NCBI RefSeq assembly: GCF_029868745.1
Contig: NZ_JARWOP010000281.1
Span: forward strand, 1-58,227
Source of the DNA: Nocardia wallacei
GTDB lineage: Bacteria > Actinomycetota > Actinomycetes > Mycobacteriales > Mycobacteriaceae
Direction: 5' to 3'
DNA: 58,227 bases
The first letter of the stretch is position 1; the number at the start of each line of letters is the position of its first letter. The notes beneath the pieces are model-generated. The model saw only the letters and a program-made list of their open reading frames with translations. It did no database searches and was not told the DNA's origin. A program made the translations under genes and the position numbers. This document shows positions 24,022-32,328 of this stretch, one piece after another.

Positions 24022-25488
24022 ATGACCAAGCCGACCACCACCAACACCGGAACCCCGGTACCCAGCGACAACGAGTCGCTGACCGCGGGCGCGCAAGGCC
24101 CGATCCTGTTGCACGACCACTACCTGATCGAGAAGCTCGCCCAGTTCAACCGCGAGCGGGTGCCGGAGCGGATCGTGCACGCCAAGGGTGCGGGCGCCTT
24201 CGGCGAGTTGGTCGTGACCAACGACGTCAGCCGGTTCACCAAGGCCAAGCTGTTCCAGCCCGGCGCGCGCACCGAGTCGCTGGCCCGGTTCTCCACGGTG
24301 GCCGGCGAGCAGGGCAGCCCCGACACCTGGCGTGACCCACGGGGTTTCGCGGTGAAGTTCTACACCGAGGACGGCAACTACGACCTCGTCGGCAACAACA
24401 CGCCGGTCTTCTTCATCAAGGATCCGATCAAGTTCCCCGACTTCATCCGTTCGCAGAAGCGGTTGCCCGACAGCGGTCTTCGCGACCACCACATGCAGTG
24501 GGACTTCTGGACGCTGCGTCCGGAGAGCGCCCACCAGGTCACCTGGCTGATGGGCGACCGCGGCATCCCGAAGACCTACCGCCACATGAACGGGTACGGC
24601 TCGCACACCTACCAGTGGATCAACGCTGCCGGTGAGCGCTTCTGGGTGAAGTACCACTTCCGCACCGACCAAGGGCAGCAATTCCTGACCCAGGCCGAGG
24701 CCGACCGGTTGGCCGGCACCGATCCCGACTACCACCGCCAGGACCTGTGGGAGGCGATCGAGCGCGGCGACCACCCGAGCTGGACGCTGTACGTGCAGGT
24801 CATGCCGGTCGACGAGGCGGAGGGCTACCGCTTCAACCCGTTCGATCTGACCAAGGTGTGGTCGAAGAAGGATTACCCGCTGATCGAGGTGGGCCGCTGG
24901 ACGCTCAACCGCAACCCGCGCAACTACTTCGTGGAGATCGAGCAGGCCGCGTTCGAGCCGTCGGCGATCGTGCCGGGCATCGGCTACTCGCCGGACAAGA
25001 TGCTGCTGGGCCGGGTGTTCGCCTACGCCGACGCGCACCGGTACCGCATCGGCACCAACTACGCCCAGCTCCCGCCCAACCGGGCCCGCGCCGCCGAGGT
25101 GAACTCCTACTCCAAGGAGGGCGCGATGCGGTACGACTTCAACGCGCCGGAGGTGCCGGTGTACGCGCCGAACTCCTACGGTGGCCCGCACGCCGACGCG
25201 ACCCGCGCGCCGGAGGAGGCCGCCTGGACCTTCGAGCCGGAGCAGGTGCGCGCCGGTTACATCCAGCACGCGGAGGACGGTGACTTCACCCAGCCGGGCA
25301 CCCTGGTCCGCGAAGTGTTCGACGACGCACAGCGGGATCGCCTGGTGGGCAACGTCGTCGGCCACGTGCTCGGCGGCGTGCGGGAGCCGGTGCTGAGCCG
25401 GGTCTTCGAGTATTGGAAGAACGTCGACTCCGAGATCGGCAAGCGTATCGAGGAGGGCGTGCGCGCCGGGCTCGACGGCAAGCGCTGA
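24022..25488 (+). CDS. katA: Monofunctional haem catalase
   Basis: The 488-aa clade-3-type catalase degrades hydrogen peroxide. The catalytic His lies in RIVHAKGAGAFGEL, the Asn in DLVGNNTPVFF, and the proximal haem Tyr in LGRVFAYADAHRYRIG (catalase signature R-x-F-x-Y-x-D). The length is typical of small-subunit catalases. AAGGAGG lies 8 bp before the ATG. It is expressed from the furA promoter or the 66-bp gap, so induction by peroxide through FurA is likely. A clean terminator follows. Confidence 0.95.
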   Translation: MTKPTTTNTGTPVPSDNESLTAGAQGPILLHDHYLIEKLAQFNRERVPERIVHAKGAGAFGELVVTNDVSRFTKAKLFQPGARTESLARFSTVAGEQGSPDTWRDPRGFAVKFYTEDGNYDLVGNNTPVFFIKDPIKFPDFIRSQKRLPDSGLRDHHMQWDFWTLRPESAHQVTWLMGDRGIPKTYRHMNGYGSHTYQWINAAGERFWVKYHFRTDQGQQFLTQAEADRLAGTDPDYHRQDLWEAIERGDHPSWTLYVQVMPVDEAEGYRFNPFDLTKVWSKKDYPLIEVGRWTLNRNPRNYFVEIEQAAFEPSAIVPGIGYSPDKMLLGRVFAYADAHRYRIGTNYAQLPPNRARAAEVNSYSKEGAMRYDFNAPEVPVYAPNSYGGPHADATRAPEEAAWTFEPEQVRAGYIQHAEDGDFTQPGTLVREVFDDAQRDRLVGNVVGHVLGGVREPVLSRVFEYWKNVDSEIGKRIEEGVRAGLDGKR

Positions 25489-25501
25489 TCTTCCCCGGAT
25501 A

Positions 25502-25535
25502 GCAAGGCCCGCACCGTTTTCGGTGCGGGTCTTGC
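25502..25535 (+). terminator. katA terminator
   Basis: A 15-bp stem pairs GCAAGGCCCGCACCG (25502-25516) with CGGTGCGGGTCTTGC (25521-25535) around a TTTT loop, with one G-U pair. It is 13 bp past the katA stop. Confidence 0.85.
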
Positions 25536-25658
25536 CTATGCCGACCGCAGGAGCGCGTCCGTCAATCGCTCGGCGGCCGCCCGGTCCAAGGGTGAGTGGC
25601 CGAGCAGCAAGCGGTACCAGAACAGGCCGTAGAACTGGTTGCCGCTGGACGGCAACGA
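25536..25658 (-). pseudogene. C-terminal remnant of a TetR-family regulator
   Basis: A minus-strand frame of 40 codons reads GNQFYGLFWYRLLLGHSPLD then RAAAERLTDALLRSA and a stop at 25536-25538. This matches the last helices of a TetR ligand domain (plYYRlLl...pLd..fa..lvdalL). No DNA-binding half exists upstream; an unrelated intact TetR gene ends one base away. It is the tail of a lost regulator, possibly formerly linked to another gene in this gap. Confidence 0.6.
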
Positions 25659-26414
25659 CTATCGAGCCTGGCGGCGGCGCAGTTCGGCCCCGTCCATGAT
25701 GAGGTTCAGTTCGTCGTCGAACGTGGCGTCTCGATAGCCCGCCGCGTTCACGCCGCGCTGTTCGACGTAGCGCCGGTGGTTGCGTGGAAAGGGTTGGGAC
25801 GCGGCCTCGTACGCCGCCATCAGGCGCTCGGTCCACTGCTGTTCGTCGAGGCCGCTGCGCGCGATCGTGGCCAGCGCCGCCGCCTCGGTCGAGGTGGCGC
25901 CGATGATGTAGGTGAAGACCGTGTTGGTGACGCGGTCGGCGGTGTCGTCGTCGAAGCCCGCCGATTCCAGCAGTGCCAGCGCCTGTTCGGTCAGGCGCAT
26001 CAGGTGGGGTCCGAGGAAGGCCAGCCCCGCGCTGCTCAGCACCACGCCGACCCACGGGTGCCGCAGCATGACCGCGCGCACGTCCCGGCCGAAATCCAGT
26101 ACGGCCGTGCGCCATTGGGCTGGGTCGGCGGTTTCGAGCGAGTGCACCTCGCCGAAGATCTCGTCGACGACCAGTTCGAGCAGCTCCTCCTTGTTCGCCA
26201 CGTGGGTGTACAGCGAGGTCGCGCCCGCGTTCAGCCGCGCGCCGAGCTTGCGCATGCTCAGCGCCTCGTAGCCCTCGGCGTCGAGTAGGGCGATCGCCTC
26301 CGCGACGATCTGGTCCCGGCTGAGCGCCGGGGTTTCCCGCCGCACCCGCTGCGGGCGTGTCCACACCGACGGAATTCCGTCCGGTGCCGTGCCTTGCCGT
26401 GTCTCGGTGGCCAT
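25659..26414 (-). CDS. TetR/AcrR regulator of the adjacent MFS pump
   Basis: The 251-aa regulator has an N-terminal extension and HTH ALSRDQIVAEAIALLDAEGY followed by LGARLNAGATSLYTHVANKE. The long C-terminal domain (TetR_C_6/TetC-like) begins near residue 110. It is divergent from the MFS gene with two palindromes in the 150-bp gap, the common arrangement of a repressor and its efflux pump. Confidence 0.9.
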   Translation of the reverse strand: MATETRQGTAPDGIPSVWTRPQRVRRETPALSRDQIVAEAIALLDAEGYEALSMRKLGARLNAGATSLYTHVANKEELLELVVDEIFGEVHSLETADPAQWRTAVLDFGRDVRAVMLRHPWVGVVLSSAGLAFLGPHLMRLTEQALALLESAGFDDDTADRVTNTVFTYIIGATSTEAAALATIARSGLDEQQWTERLMAAYEAASQPFPRNHRRYVEQRGVNAAGYRDATFDDELNLIMDGAELRRRQAR

Positions 26415-26457
26415 CTCCGCTCCTTCACAGTCGTCGCACCCAGCATAACGCGCTGGG

Positions 26458-26525
26458 CGAACGGTGTTCGGAGAAGCGAACGCCGTACCTATTGCGAACA
26501 CTGTGCGGTGACCGTACAGTGTTCG
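26458..26525. promoter_or_regulatory. Two palindromic operators in the TetR-MFS gap
   Basis: Site 1 is CGAAC-GGT-GTTCG (26458-26470). Site 2 is the perfect CGAACACTGT-N11-ACAGTGTTCG (26495-26525). A further half-site GCGAACGCC lies between. The shared CGAAC/GTTCG arms suggest binding of one TetR at both sites, blocking both divergent promoters. Confidence 0.7.
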
Positions 26526-26564
26526 GAAGGACGCACGCCGTGCGGAATCTCGAAAGGGCTCACG

Positions 26565-28097
26565 ATGGAAACGCTCGAAACGACCGCCCGGGAGTCGGTC
26601 GGCAGGAACCCCCGCCGCTGGCTGATCCTGGTGGTGCTGTGCCTGAGTTCGCTGGTCCTGGTGATCGACAACATGGTGCTGACCGTGGCGATCCCGGACA
26701 TCGCGACCGATCTGCACGCCAGTGCCCAGCAGATCCAGTGGATCATCGACGCCTACCTGCTGGTGTTCGCCGGACTGCTGCTCACCTCGGGCAGCCTGTC
26801 CGACCGGTTCGGCCGGCGGCTGGTGATGGTGCTCGGCCTGGTGCTGTTCGGCGGCGCGTCATTGCTCGCGGCCTACGCGAACACCCCCGAACTGCTGATC
26901 GCGGGCCGGGTCGTGATGGGTGTCGGCGGCGTGCTGATCATGCCGAGCACGCTGTCGATCCTGATCACCGTCTTCGACGATCAGGAGCGGCCTAAGGCGA
27001 TCGCCGCGTGGAGTGCGGTGGCCACGCTGGGTATGGTCGGCGGCCCGGTGGTCGGCGGCGCGCTGCTCGACCACTTCTGGTGGGGCGCGGTGTTCGTGAT
27101 GAACGTGCCGATCGCGGTGGTGGCGATCGTCGCCGCGCTGGCGCTGATGCCGGAGTCGAAGGGGCCGTGGCGCAAGCCGGACGTCCCGGGCATGGTGTTG
27201 TCGATCGTCGGAATGACCGCGCTGGTGTGGGCGATCATCGCGGTGCCGCAGGACGGCTGGACCGATACCGGTGTGCTGACCGCCTTCGGTGTCGCCGCGG
27301 CCGCGCTGGCCGGGTTCGTGCTCCGCGAGGTCACCACCGAGTCGCCGATGGTGCCGCTCGATCTGTTCCGCAATCGGACGTTCACGGGGTCCAGTTTCTC
27401 GCTGGTGCTGGTGACCTTCGCCAACGGCGGCCTGGTGCTGGTGCTGACCCAGTTCCTGCAATTCGTGCTCGGCTACACGCCGATGCGTACCGCGCTGGCG
27501 TTCACGCCGATGGCGGTCGCGATCCTGGCCTGCAACGGACTCGGCGCGACGCTGGTGAGCAGGTTCGGCGCCAAGGTGGTCACCGTCATCGGACTGCTGG
27601 TGGTCGCGGCCGGTTTCGGCGGACTGGCCCTGCTCGACGCGGACAGCGGCTTCTGGCCGGTGGCGCTGGCCACGGCGCTGCTCGGCGCGGGCGCCGGACT
27701 GGCGATGCCCGCGGCCATCGGCGCGCTGATGAGCGTGGTCCCGGCCGAACACGCCGGTGTCGGTTCGGCGCTGAACGACACCATCCAGCAGGCAGGTGCG
27801 TCGATGGGGGTGGCGGTGCTCGGCGCGATCCTCGCGGGCACCTACACCGACGAGATGCCGACGTGGGCGCCGGAGGGTATCCGCGAGTCGATCGCCGGTG
27901 CGCTCGGCACGGGTGACGAGGGCCTGATCGGCCTGGCCCGGCATGCCTTCAGCTCGGCCATGTCGGCCACCTTCACGGCGGGCGCGCTCAGTGCGCTGGC
28001 GGCCTCGGTGGTGGCGGTCTTCCTCATGCGGAACGTGAAAAACGTTGCGGGCGAAGGGGAGACGATCGGCAGCGAGCAACCGGCCGATACGCACTGA
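26565..28097 (+). CDS. MFS drug efflux transporter, DHA2/EmrB (14-TMS) type
   Basis: The 510-aa membrane protein has about 14 hydrophobic segments. Motif A is GSLSDRFGRRLVMVLG, the first helix has SSLVLVIDNMVLTVAIPDI, and motif C appears in GMVGGPVVGGALLDHFWWG. These mark a DHA2 proton-coupled drug exporter. ATG 26565 is preceded by GAAAGGGCT. The divergent TetR and operators indicate induction by a pump substrate, which is unknown. Confidence 0.92.
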   Translation: METLETTARESVGRNPRRWLILVVLCLSSLVLVIDNMVLTVAIPDIATDLHASAQQIQWIIDAYLLVFAGLLLTSGSLSDRFGRRLVMVLGLVLFGGASLLAAYANTPELLIAGRVVMGVGGVLIMPSTLSILITVFDDQERPKAIAAWSAVATLGMVGGPVVGGALLDHFWWGAVFVMNVPIAVVAIVAALALMPESKGPWRKPDVPGMVLSIVGMTALVWAIIAVPQDGWTDTGVLTAFGVAAAALAGFVLREVTTESPMVPLDLFRNRTFTGSSFSLVLVTFANGGLVLVLTQFLQFVLGYTPMRTALAFTPMAVAILACNGLGATLVSRFGAKVVTVIGLLVVAAGFGGLALLDADSGFWPVALATALLGAGAGLAMPAAIGALMSVVPAEHAGVGSALNDTIQQAGASMGVAVLGAILAGTYTDEMPTWAPEGIRESIAGALGTGDEGLIGLARHAFSSAMSATFTAGALSALAASVVAVFLMRNVKNVAGEGETIGSEQPADTH

Positions 28098-28106
28098 ACG
28101 CTGTGT

Positions 28107-28143
28107 GAACTCCGCCCCGGCCGAGATCGGCGGGGCGGAGTTC
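28107..28143 (+). terminator. MFS gene terminator
   Basis: GAACTCCGCCCCG (28107-28119) pairs perfectly with CGGGGCGGAGTTC (28131-28143), with an inner GCCGA/TCGGC helix. It lies 9 bp after the stop. Confidence 0.85.
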
Positions 28144-28166
28144 GTCGTGCACGGCGGCCGCTCTGC

Positions 28167-28226
28167 CTACAGCAGTCCCCACCAATAGAGCAGGCAGGCC
28201 AGTACGAAGACGACTGCGGTTTCCAT
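28167..28226 (-). CDS. Predicted 19-aa small membrane peptide
   Basis: On the minus strand ATG (28226) to TAG (28167) encodes METAVVFVLACLLYWWGLL, a single hydrophobic helix with one Glu near the start. GGGAG lies about 5-9 bases upstream of the ATG, a good ribosome site. Small one-helix subunits of transporters have this shape, but I do not recognise this one. The gene is convergent with the MFS gene, beyond its terminator, and follows the 108-aa membrane protein gene on the same strand. Confidence 0.45.
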   Translation of the reverse strand: METAVVFVLACLLYWWGLL

Positions 28227-28318
28227 CGTCGCTCCCAACCTTTCGCGTACCACCCATCATTCCTCGAGTTCGCGCGCCGCGCCGCCGACCAAGATCACAA
28301 CGCCGCAACGGCCCCGGA

Positions 28319-28645
28319 TCACATGAGGATGTCGGCCAGCGAGCCGTACGCCATCAGCGCGAGACCGGCCAGCACGACCGCGAGATCCCGGGCCGTCGAC
28401 GCGGCCGCCGGCGGTTCGAGGTCCGCGAGCGCCGCCGTCAGCGCCGCGTCGAGATCGGCCGGGGCGAGCCGGTCCACCGCGGTGGCTTCGGCACCGCCCA
28501 GTCGTGCCCGGAGGTTTTCGACGAAGCCGACGAGCGCCGCCCGGGTCGCCGCCTCGCGGCGCACCGCTCTGTTCCATGCGATGACCAAGCCCACGGCCGC
28601 GACGAGGGTGCCGACGAGCACGAGCAGGTCGTCGTTGAGTTCCAC
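28319..28645 (-). CDS. Small two-helix membrane protein of unknown function
   Basis: From GTG 28645 the product is 108 aa. A transmembrane helix near the start (LLVLVGTLVAAVGLVIAW) is followed by a charged middle (RAVRREAATRAALVGFVENL) with an Asp/Ala-rich helix. A second hydrophobic helix sits at the very end (DLAVVLAGLALMAYGSLADI). A TATACG -10-like element lies about 12 bp before the start, so the message may be almost leaderless. No family recognised. Confidence 0.5.
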   Translation of the reverse strand: MELNDDLLVLVGTLVAAVGLVIAWNRAVRREAATRAALVGFVENLRARLGGAEATAVDRLAPADLDAALTAALADLEPPAAASTARDLAVVLAGLALMAYGSLADILM

Positions 28646-28723
28646 GCCGAAACCGTATAGCGGGCGGCCGGGCACCGGAAGCGACCGGATACCCAGTGCC
28701 GGAAAGCCTTTCACATCCCCCCG

Positions 28724-28852
28724 CCCACGCGATCCTGCCGCCCCCTCCCTGAAGTCGGCAGGAGCGCGTGGGTGTGGCTCGGACGTGACCCGCCACCCCT
28801 CGAAGACGGGCCGCGTCCGGTGCTCCAACCCCCTCGGCGGGGGGTTCACCGG
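28724..28852. other. Two strong hairpins in the 275-bp gap
   Basis: Hairpin A has outer arms CCCACGCG (28724-28731)/CGCGTGGG (28765-28772) and inner arms CCTGCCG (28734-28740)/CGGCAGG (28756-28762). Hairpin B has CCGGTG (28817-28822)/CACCGG (28847-28852) enclosing AACCCCC (28827-28833)/GGGGGTT (28840-28846). They lie downstream of the LUD gene and upstream of the small membrane protein gene, both on the minus strand. They may be terminators or part of a structured 5' leader; no known riboswitch was recognised. Confidence 0.55.
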
Positions 28853-28920
28853 AGTGATCCGGTGGTGACACAGACGATGCCGCGCCCGGCTTGGCGGGGT
28901 CTTAAAGAGTGCTTGCGGTG

Positions 28921-29553
28921 CTACTCGACGATGAAGACGATCAACTGCCGCGGATCCGAGGCGTCGGGTGTGGCCGCCGCGGCCGACGGGCCGCCGAAGA
29001 AGGTGATCGGACGGCGCGGATCCAGTCGATCGAGCACTTCGGGCAGCGACGCCACGATCTGGTCGGCCCGCACCACGCACACGTGGCAGCCGGGCACCCG
29101 GCTGGGCGTGCGCCGGAGCTGGCCGGGCCTGCCGTCGAGCACGAGGGTGCCGGAATCGGCGACCGCGCCGGTGCAGGTGGTCACGATCGCGTCCACCGGG
29201 TCGGCTGTGGAGGAGTGTGGATGGTCGGGAACCACGTGGTGGCCGTCGGTCTCGGACCAGTATTCGAGCCATTCCCCGGGCAGCCCGTCGGGCGCTGTCA
29301 CCGCGGTAGCGCCGTGCACACGCAGCACCAGGTTGACGCGGTCGGCGATCTCCGGCTCGGTGATCCGGTCCACCTCGGCGCCCAGGGATTTCAGTCGACT
29401 CGCGAAGGATTCCACGAGGGTGGCGCGATCCTCGGTCGAGACCGCCGGTGTCTGCCGCGGGTACCGGTGCGACACCGTTACGGTGCGCTCGTCGTCGGGT
29501 AGTGCCATCAGGCCGTCGCGCACGCGGCGCAGGAACTCTTCTCGCGACGTCAC
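28921..29553 (-). CDS. LUD-domain protein (LutC/YkgG-like)
   Basis: The 210-aa protein matches the lactate utilisation C family: an N-terminal TSREEFLRRVRDGL, then VDAIVTTCTGAVADSGTLVLDG, the core substrate-site signature, and a C-terminal FFGGPSAAAATPDASDPRQL. LutC normally works with the iron-sulphur proteins LutA and LutB in lactate oxidation. Those genes are absent here, so this copy is an orphan or works with partners elsewhere. Confidence 0.85.
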   Translation of the reverse strand: MTSREEFLRRVRDGLMALPDDERTVTVSHRYPRQTPAVSTEDRATLVESFASRLKSLGAEVDRITEPEIADRVNLVLRVHGATAVTAPDGLPGEWLEYWSETDGHHVVPDHPHSSTADPVDAIVTTCTGAVADSGTLVLDGRPGQLRRTPSRVPGCHVCVVRADQIVASLPEVLDRLDPRRPITFFGGPSAAAATPDASDPRQLIVFIVE

Positions 29554-29678
29554 CGTGTCCTCCCGGGTCGGGCAAGGCCGGCACGACCTGCTCGATGCCC
29601 ACCACCGCGAACCAGGTTACCCCCGCGTAGGAACCCGGCTAATACCGCGCAACGTCGTGTTGCCGATGGGCGCCGGTG

Positions 29679-30836
29679 TCAGTGACCGGCGGCGCGCACA
29701 CCGGCGAGGAACTCGGCGTTCGTGTCGGTCTGGCGCAGGCCGGTGAGCAGCAGTTCGAGGGCCTGCTGGGGCTCGCGTCCGGCCAGCGTCCGGCGCAGCG
29801 CGTGGACGGCGGCCAGCTCGTCCGGCGCCACCAGCAGCTCGTCCTTGCGGGTGCTGGACTGTGCGATGTCGACCGCGGGGTGCAGGCGGCGCTCGGCGGT
29901 GCGCCGGTCGAGCTTCAGCTCGGCGTTGCCGGTGCCCTTGTACTCCTCGAAGATCACCGTGTCGGCGACCGAACCGGTCTCGACGAGCGCGGTGGCGACG
30001 ATGGTGAGCGAACCGCCGTGCTCGATGTTGCGGGCGGCGCCGAGGAACTTCTTCGGCGGCGCGAGCGCGGCGGCGTCCACACCGCCGGAGAGCACCCGGC
30101 CGGAGGCGGGCGAGGCCAGGTTGTAGGCGCGGGCCAGGCGGGTCAGTGAATCCAGCAGCACCACCACGTCCCGGCCCATCTCGACCAGGCGCTTGGCGTG
30201 CTCGATGGCCAGTTCGGCCACCGCGACGTGCTCGCGCGGCGGCTGGTCGAAGGTGGCCGCGGCGATGTCGGCGGGCACCGCGCGGGTGAGGTCGGTGACC
30301 TCCTCCGGGCGTTCGCCGACCAGGACCATCAGCAGCTGGCATTCGGGGTGGTTCTTCGCGATGCCGTGTGCGATCGATTGCAGCACAGAGGTTTTGCCCG
30401 CCTTCGGCGGCGCGACGACAAGGGCGCGTTGGCCTTTGCCGATCGGCATCGCCAGATCGGTGACGCGCGTCGTGATTTCGTGCGGCTCGGTCTCCAGCCG
30501 CAACCGGTCCTGTGGATAGATGGGGACCAATTCCGAGAAGTGCGGGCGGGACTTCGCCTGCGCGGGCGGCAGGCCGTTCACGGCGTCGATGCGGACCAGT
30601 GGCGCGAATTTGGCGCCCTCCCGCTTGGCTCCGACCGTGCCGGTGACGGTGTCGCCGCGGCGCAAACCGAATTCGCGGAGGAGACGCGGCGGCACGTGGG
30701 CGTCGTCCGGACCGGCCAGGTAGCCGTCGACGCGCAGGGCCGCGTGGTTGTCGGTGAGGTCCAGGATGCCGGTCACCGGTGTCCCGGTGGTTACCGCGTC
30801 GGCATCGCCTTTCGAATGAATAGTGTTGTGTTTCAT
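29679..30836 (-). CDS. Compact paralogue of transcription termination factor Rho
   Basis: At 385 aa this is far shorter than the housekeeping actinobacterial Rho, which has a long charged N-terminal region. It begins directly with the OB-fold RNA-binding domain (TGILDLTDNHAALRVDGYL, GDTVTGTV). The hexameric RecA-type ATPase follows, with P-loop APPKAGKTS, MVLVGERPEEVTD, Walker B VVVLLDSLTRLARAYN and the LSGGVDAAAL loop. The Rho_N helical domain is missing. All ATPase motifs look intact, so it may be active. GGAGAGAAA precedes the ATG after a 238-bp gap. I avoid the symbol rho because a full-length copy is expected elsewhere. Confidence 0.85.
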   Translation of the reverse strand: MKHNTIHSKGDADAVTTGTPVTGILDLTDNHAALRVDGYLAGPDDAHVPPRLLREFGLRRGDTVTGTVGAKREGAKFAPLVRIDAVNGLPPAQAKSRPHFSELVPIYPQDRLRLETEPHEITTRVTDLAMPIGKGQRALVVAPPKAGKTSVLQSIAHGIAKNHPECQLLMVLVGERPEEVTDLTRAVPADIAAATFDQPPREHVAVAELAIEHAKRLVEMGRDVVVLLDSLTRLARAYNLASPASGRVLSGGVDAAALAPPKKFLGAARNIEHGGSLTIVATALVETGSVADTVIFEEYKGTGNAELKLDRRTAERRLHPAVDIAQSSTRKDELLVAPDELAAVHALRRTLAGREPQQALELLLTGLRQTDTNAEFLAGVRAAGH

Positions 30837-31074
30837 GGTTTCTCTCCTGAGTGAGATAGGAAGTCGTGCTGCGGCGAACGCCGTGGATGCGGAGTGTGAG
30901 CCGCGGGTGGAGAATCCCGGTCGAGCCCGATCGAGGTGGCACTGCACACCGGGGAATCGGATCGGAGCGGGTGAAGAAATCTTGTGGGAGGGACTGCTGC
31001 GTCGACCTACGTCCACAGGATTACGACAGTGCCTACGGTAGCGGCACCGTGGAGAACGCGCAATGGGGGCCGGT

Positions 31075-32130
31075 TCATTCCCGCACCGGTGCGGCCGCGG
31101 TCCGCCCCGCCGCATCGTGTGCTCGCCGTCGCCGGAATACGCTGCCGAGCAGCGCGACGGCCGTCGCCGTCCAGGCCCCCAGCGCGATCCACGCCTCGGC
31201 GTGGCCGAAGGTGATCATCCAGTGCTCGCCGAGCACGCGACCCAACTCCGCCGTCCCGACGCCGTACATGCCGACCGGGAAGACGATGCTCCACAGGCCC
31301 GGCTCGTACGCGAGCGCGAAGTGCCGCACGAGATGCCGCCACACCCCGGCCGCCAGCAGCAGCGGGATCAGCCAGCTGCCGAAGGCCCACAGTCCGAGCG
31401 CGGCACCGGCCAGGAACGGTCGCACGGCCGCGACGAGCTGGTCGGCGCCGTGCTCCAGCACCTGCGCTCCGGCCAGCACGCTGATCGCGGTCGCGCCCAT
31501 GAAAACCCAATACGCCGGAACGAGTTTCGCGGCCGTCAGCGATCCGCCGAACAGGGTGCCGAGCACCAGCGCGGCCACCGCGAGGTACAGCACGACACCC
31601 ACCGACCAGCACAGGAGCGCCGGAACCGCGAGTCGCTGTCCCCACGGCCGCGGCAGCGCGGTGGCGGCCACGGCCAGCGACTGGGTACCGACCACCCAGA
31701 GAAACCAGGTGCCGTCGGCGCCGGTGACCGCGTCCTGCGGCGCGTGGTGCACCATCAGCGCCGCCGGTATCGCGTAACACAGCAGCAGCCAGGCCGCGGC
31801 CGCGATCGCGAGCAGCAGCAGCGCCGGTCCGGTCCGATCGTGCTTCGCGAGCCCCGCGGCCAGTACCGCGGCGCCCGCGACGAAGGTCAGATAGGTGAAG
31901 CCGACGGCCGGGTCGCGGGCGTCGGCGAGGGCGGCGGCGCGGAACAGGGCCAGCCGCAACAGTGTCGCGGCGGTCAGTGCGACGAAGGCCACCAGCCCGA
32001 TGATCAACAGGACATTGCCGCCCCACGCCCACCCGGCGCCGGTCACGGCCCGCGACACGATCCCCGTCGCCATGACCGCCGCGAACCAGCCCGGCTTCAG
32101 GTTCCGCACGCTCGCCACGCGCATGCTCAC
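31075..32130 (-). CDS. TDT/TehA-family carrier (tellurite resistance/C4-dicarboxylate transporter type)
   Basis: The 351-aa protein has about ten hydrophobic helices and the TDT hallmark near the start (KPGWFAAVMATGIVSRAV), with a conserved FPVGMYGVGTAELGRVLG late in the protein. TehA/Mae1-type channels export anions or carry malate or sulphite. GTG 32130 or ATG 32124 could be the start; GAGGTGG lies upstream of both. It is followed by the rho paralogue on the same strand, 238 bp away. Confidence 0.85.
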   Translation of the reverse strand: MSMRVASVRNLKPGWFAAVMATGIVSRAVTGAGWAWGGNVLLIIGLVAFVALTAATLLRLALFRAAALADARDPAVGFTYLTFVAGAAVLAAGLAKHDRTGPALLLLAIAAAAWLLLCYAIPAALMVHHAPQDAVTGADGTWFLWVVGTQSLAVAATALPRPWGQRLAVPALLCWSVGVVLYLAVAALVLGTLFGGSLTAAKLVPAYWVFMGATAISVLAGAQVLEHGADQLVAAVRPFLAGAALGLWAFGSWLIPLLLAAGVWRHLVRHFALAYEPGLWSIVFPVGMYGVGTAELGRVLGEHWMITFGHAEAWIALGAWTATAVALLGSVFRRRRAHDAAGRTAAAPVRE

Positions 32131-32291
32131 GCCACCACCTCGCTGCCGGGCGCCACCAGGCGCGCTGGAGGTTCGCCGACAACGCCGTGCCGAACCGGGC
32201 GAGGGCGGCGAACGCGCTCACGACGGCAAGTTTCGCACCGATGCGAGGAGTACTCGCGTAAGCGCCTGTCGCCGAGTGTGTCCGGCGCGAG

Positions 32292-32318
32292 GGGGACGGG
32301 GCGTGTGCCCCCGTCCCC
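32292..32318 (-). terminator. Terminator of the GMC oxidoreductase gene
   Basis: GGGGACGGGG (32292-32301) pairs with CCCCCGTCCCC (32308-32318). It lies 11 bp beyond the stop of the minus-strand gene. Confidence 0.75.
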
Positions 32319-32328
32319 TTTCAGCGAA

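Noticed and set aside
23380..26364. 994-codon minus-strand frame over furA-katA
   Set aside because: Antisense of the catalase and neighbouring genes; no family features.
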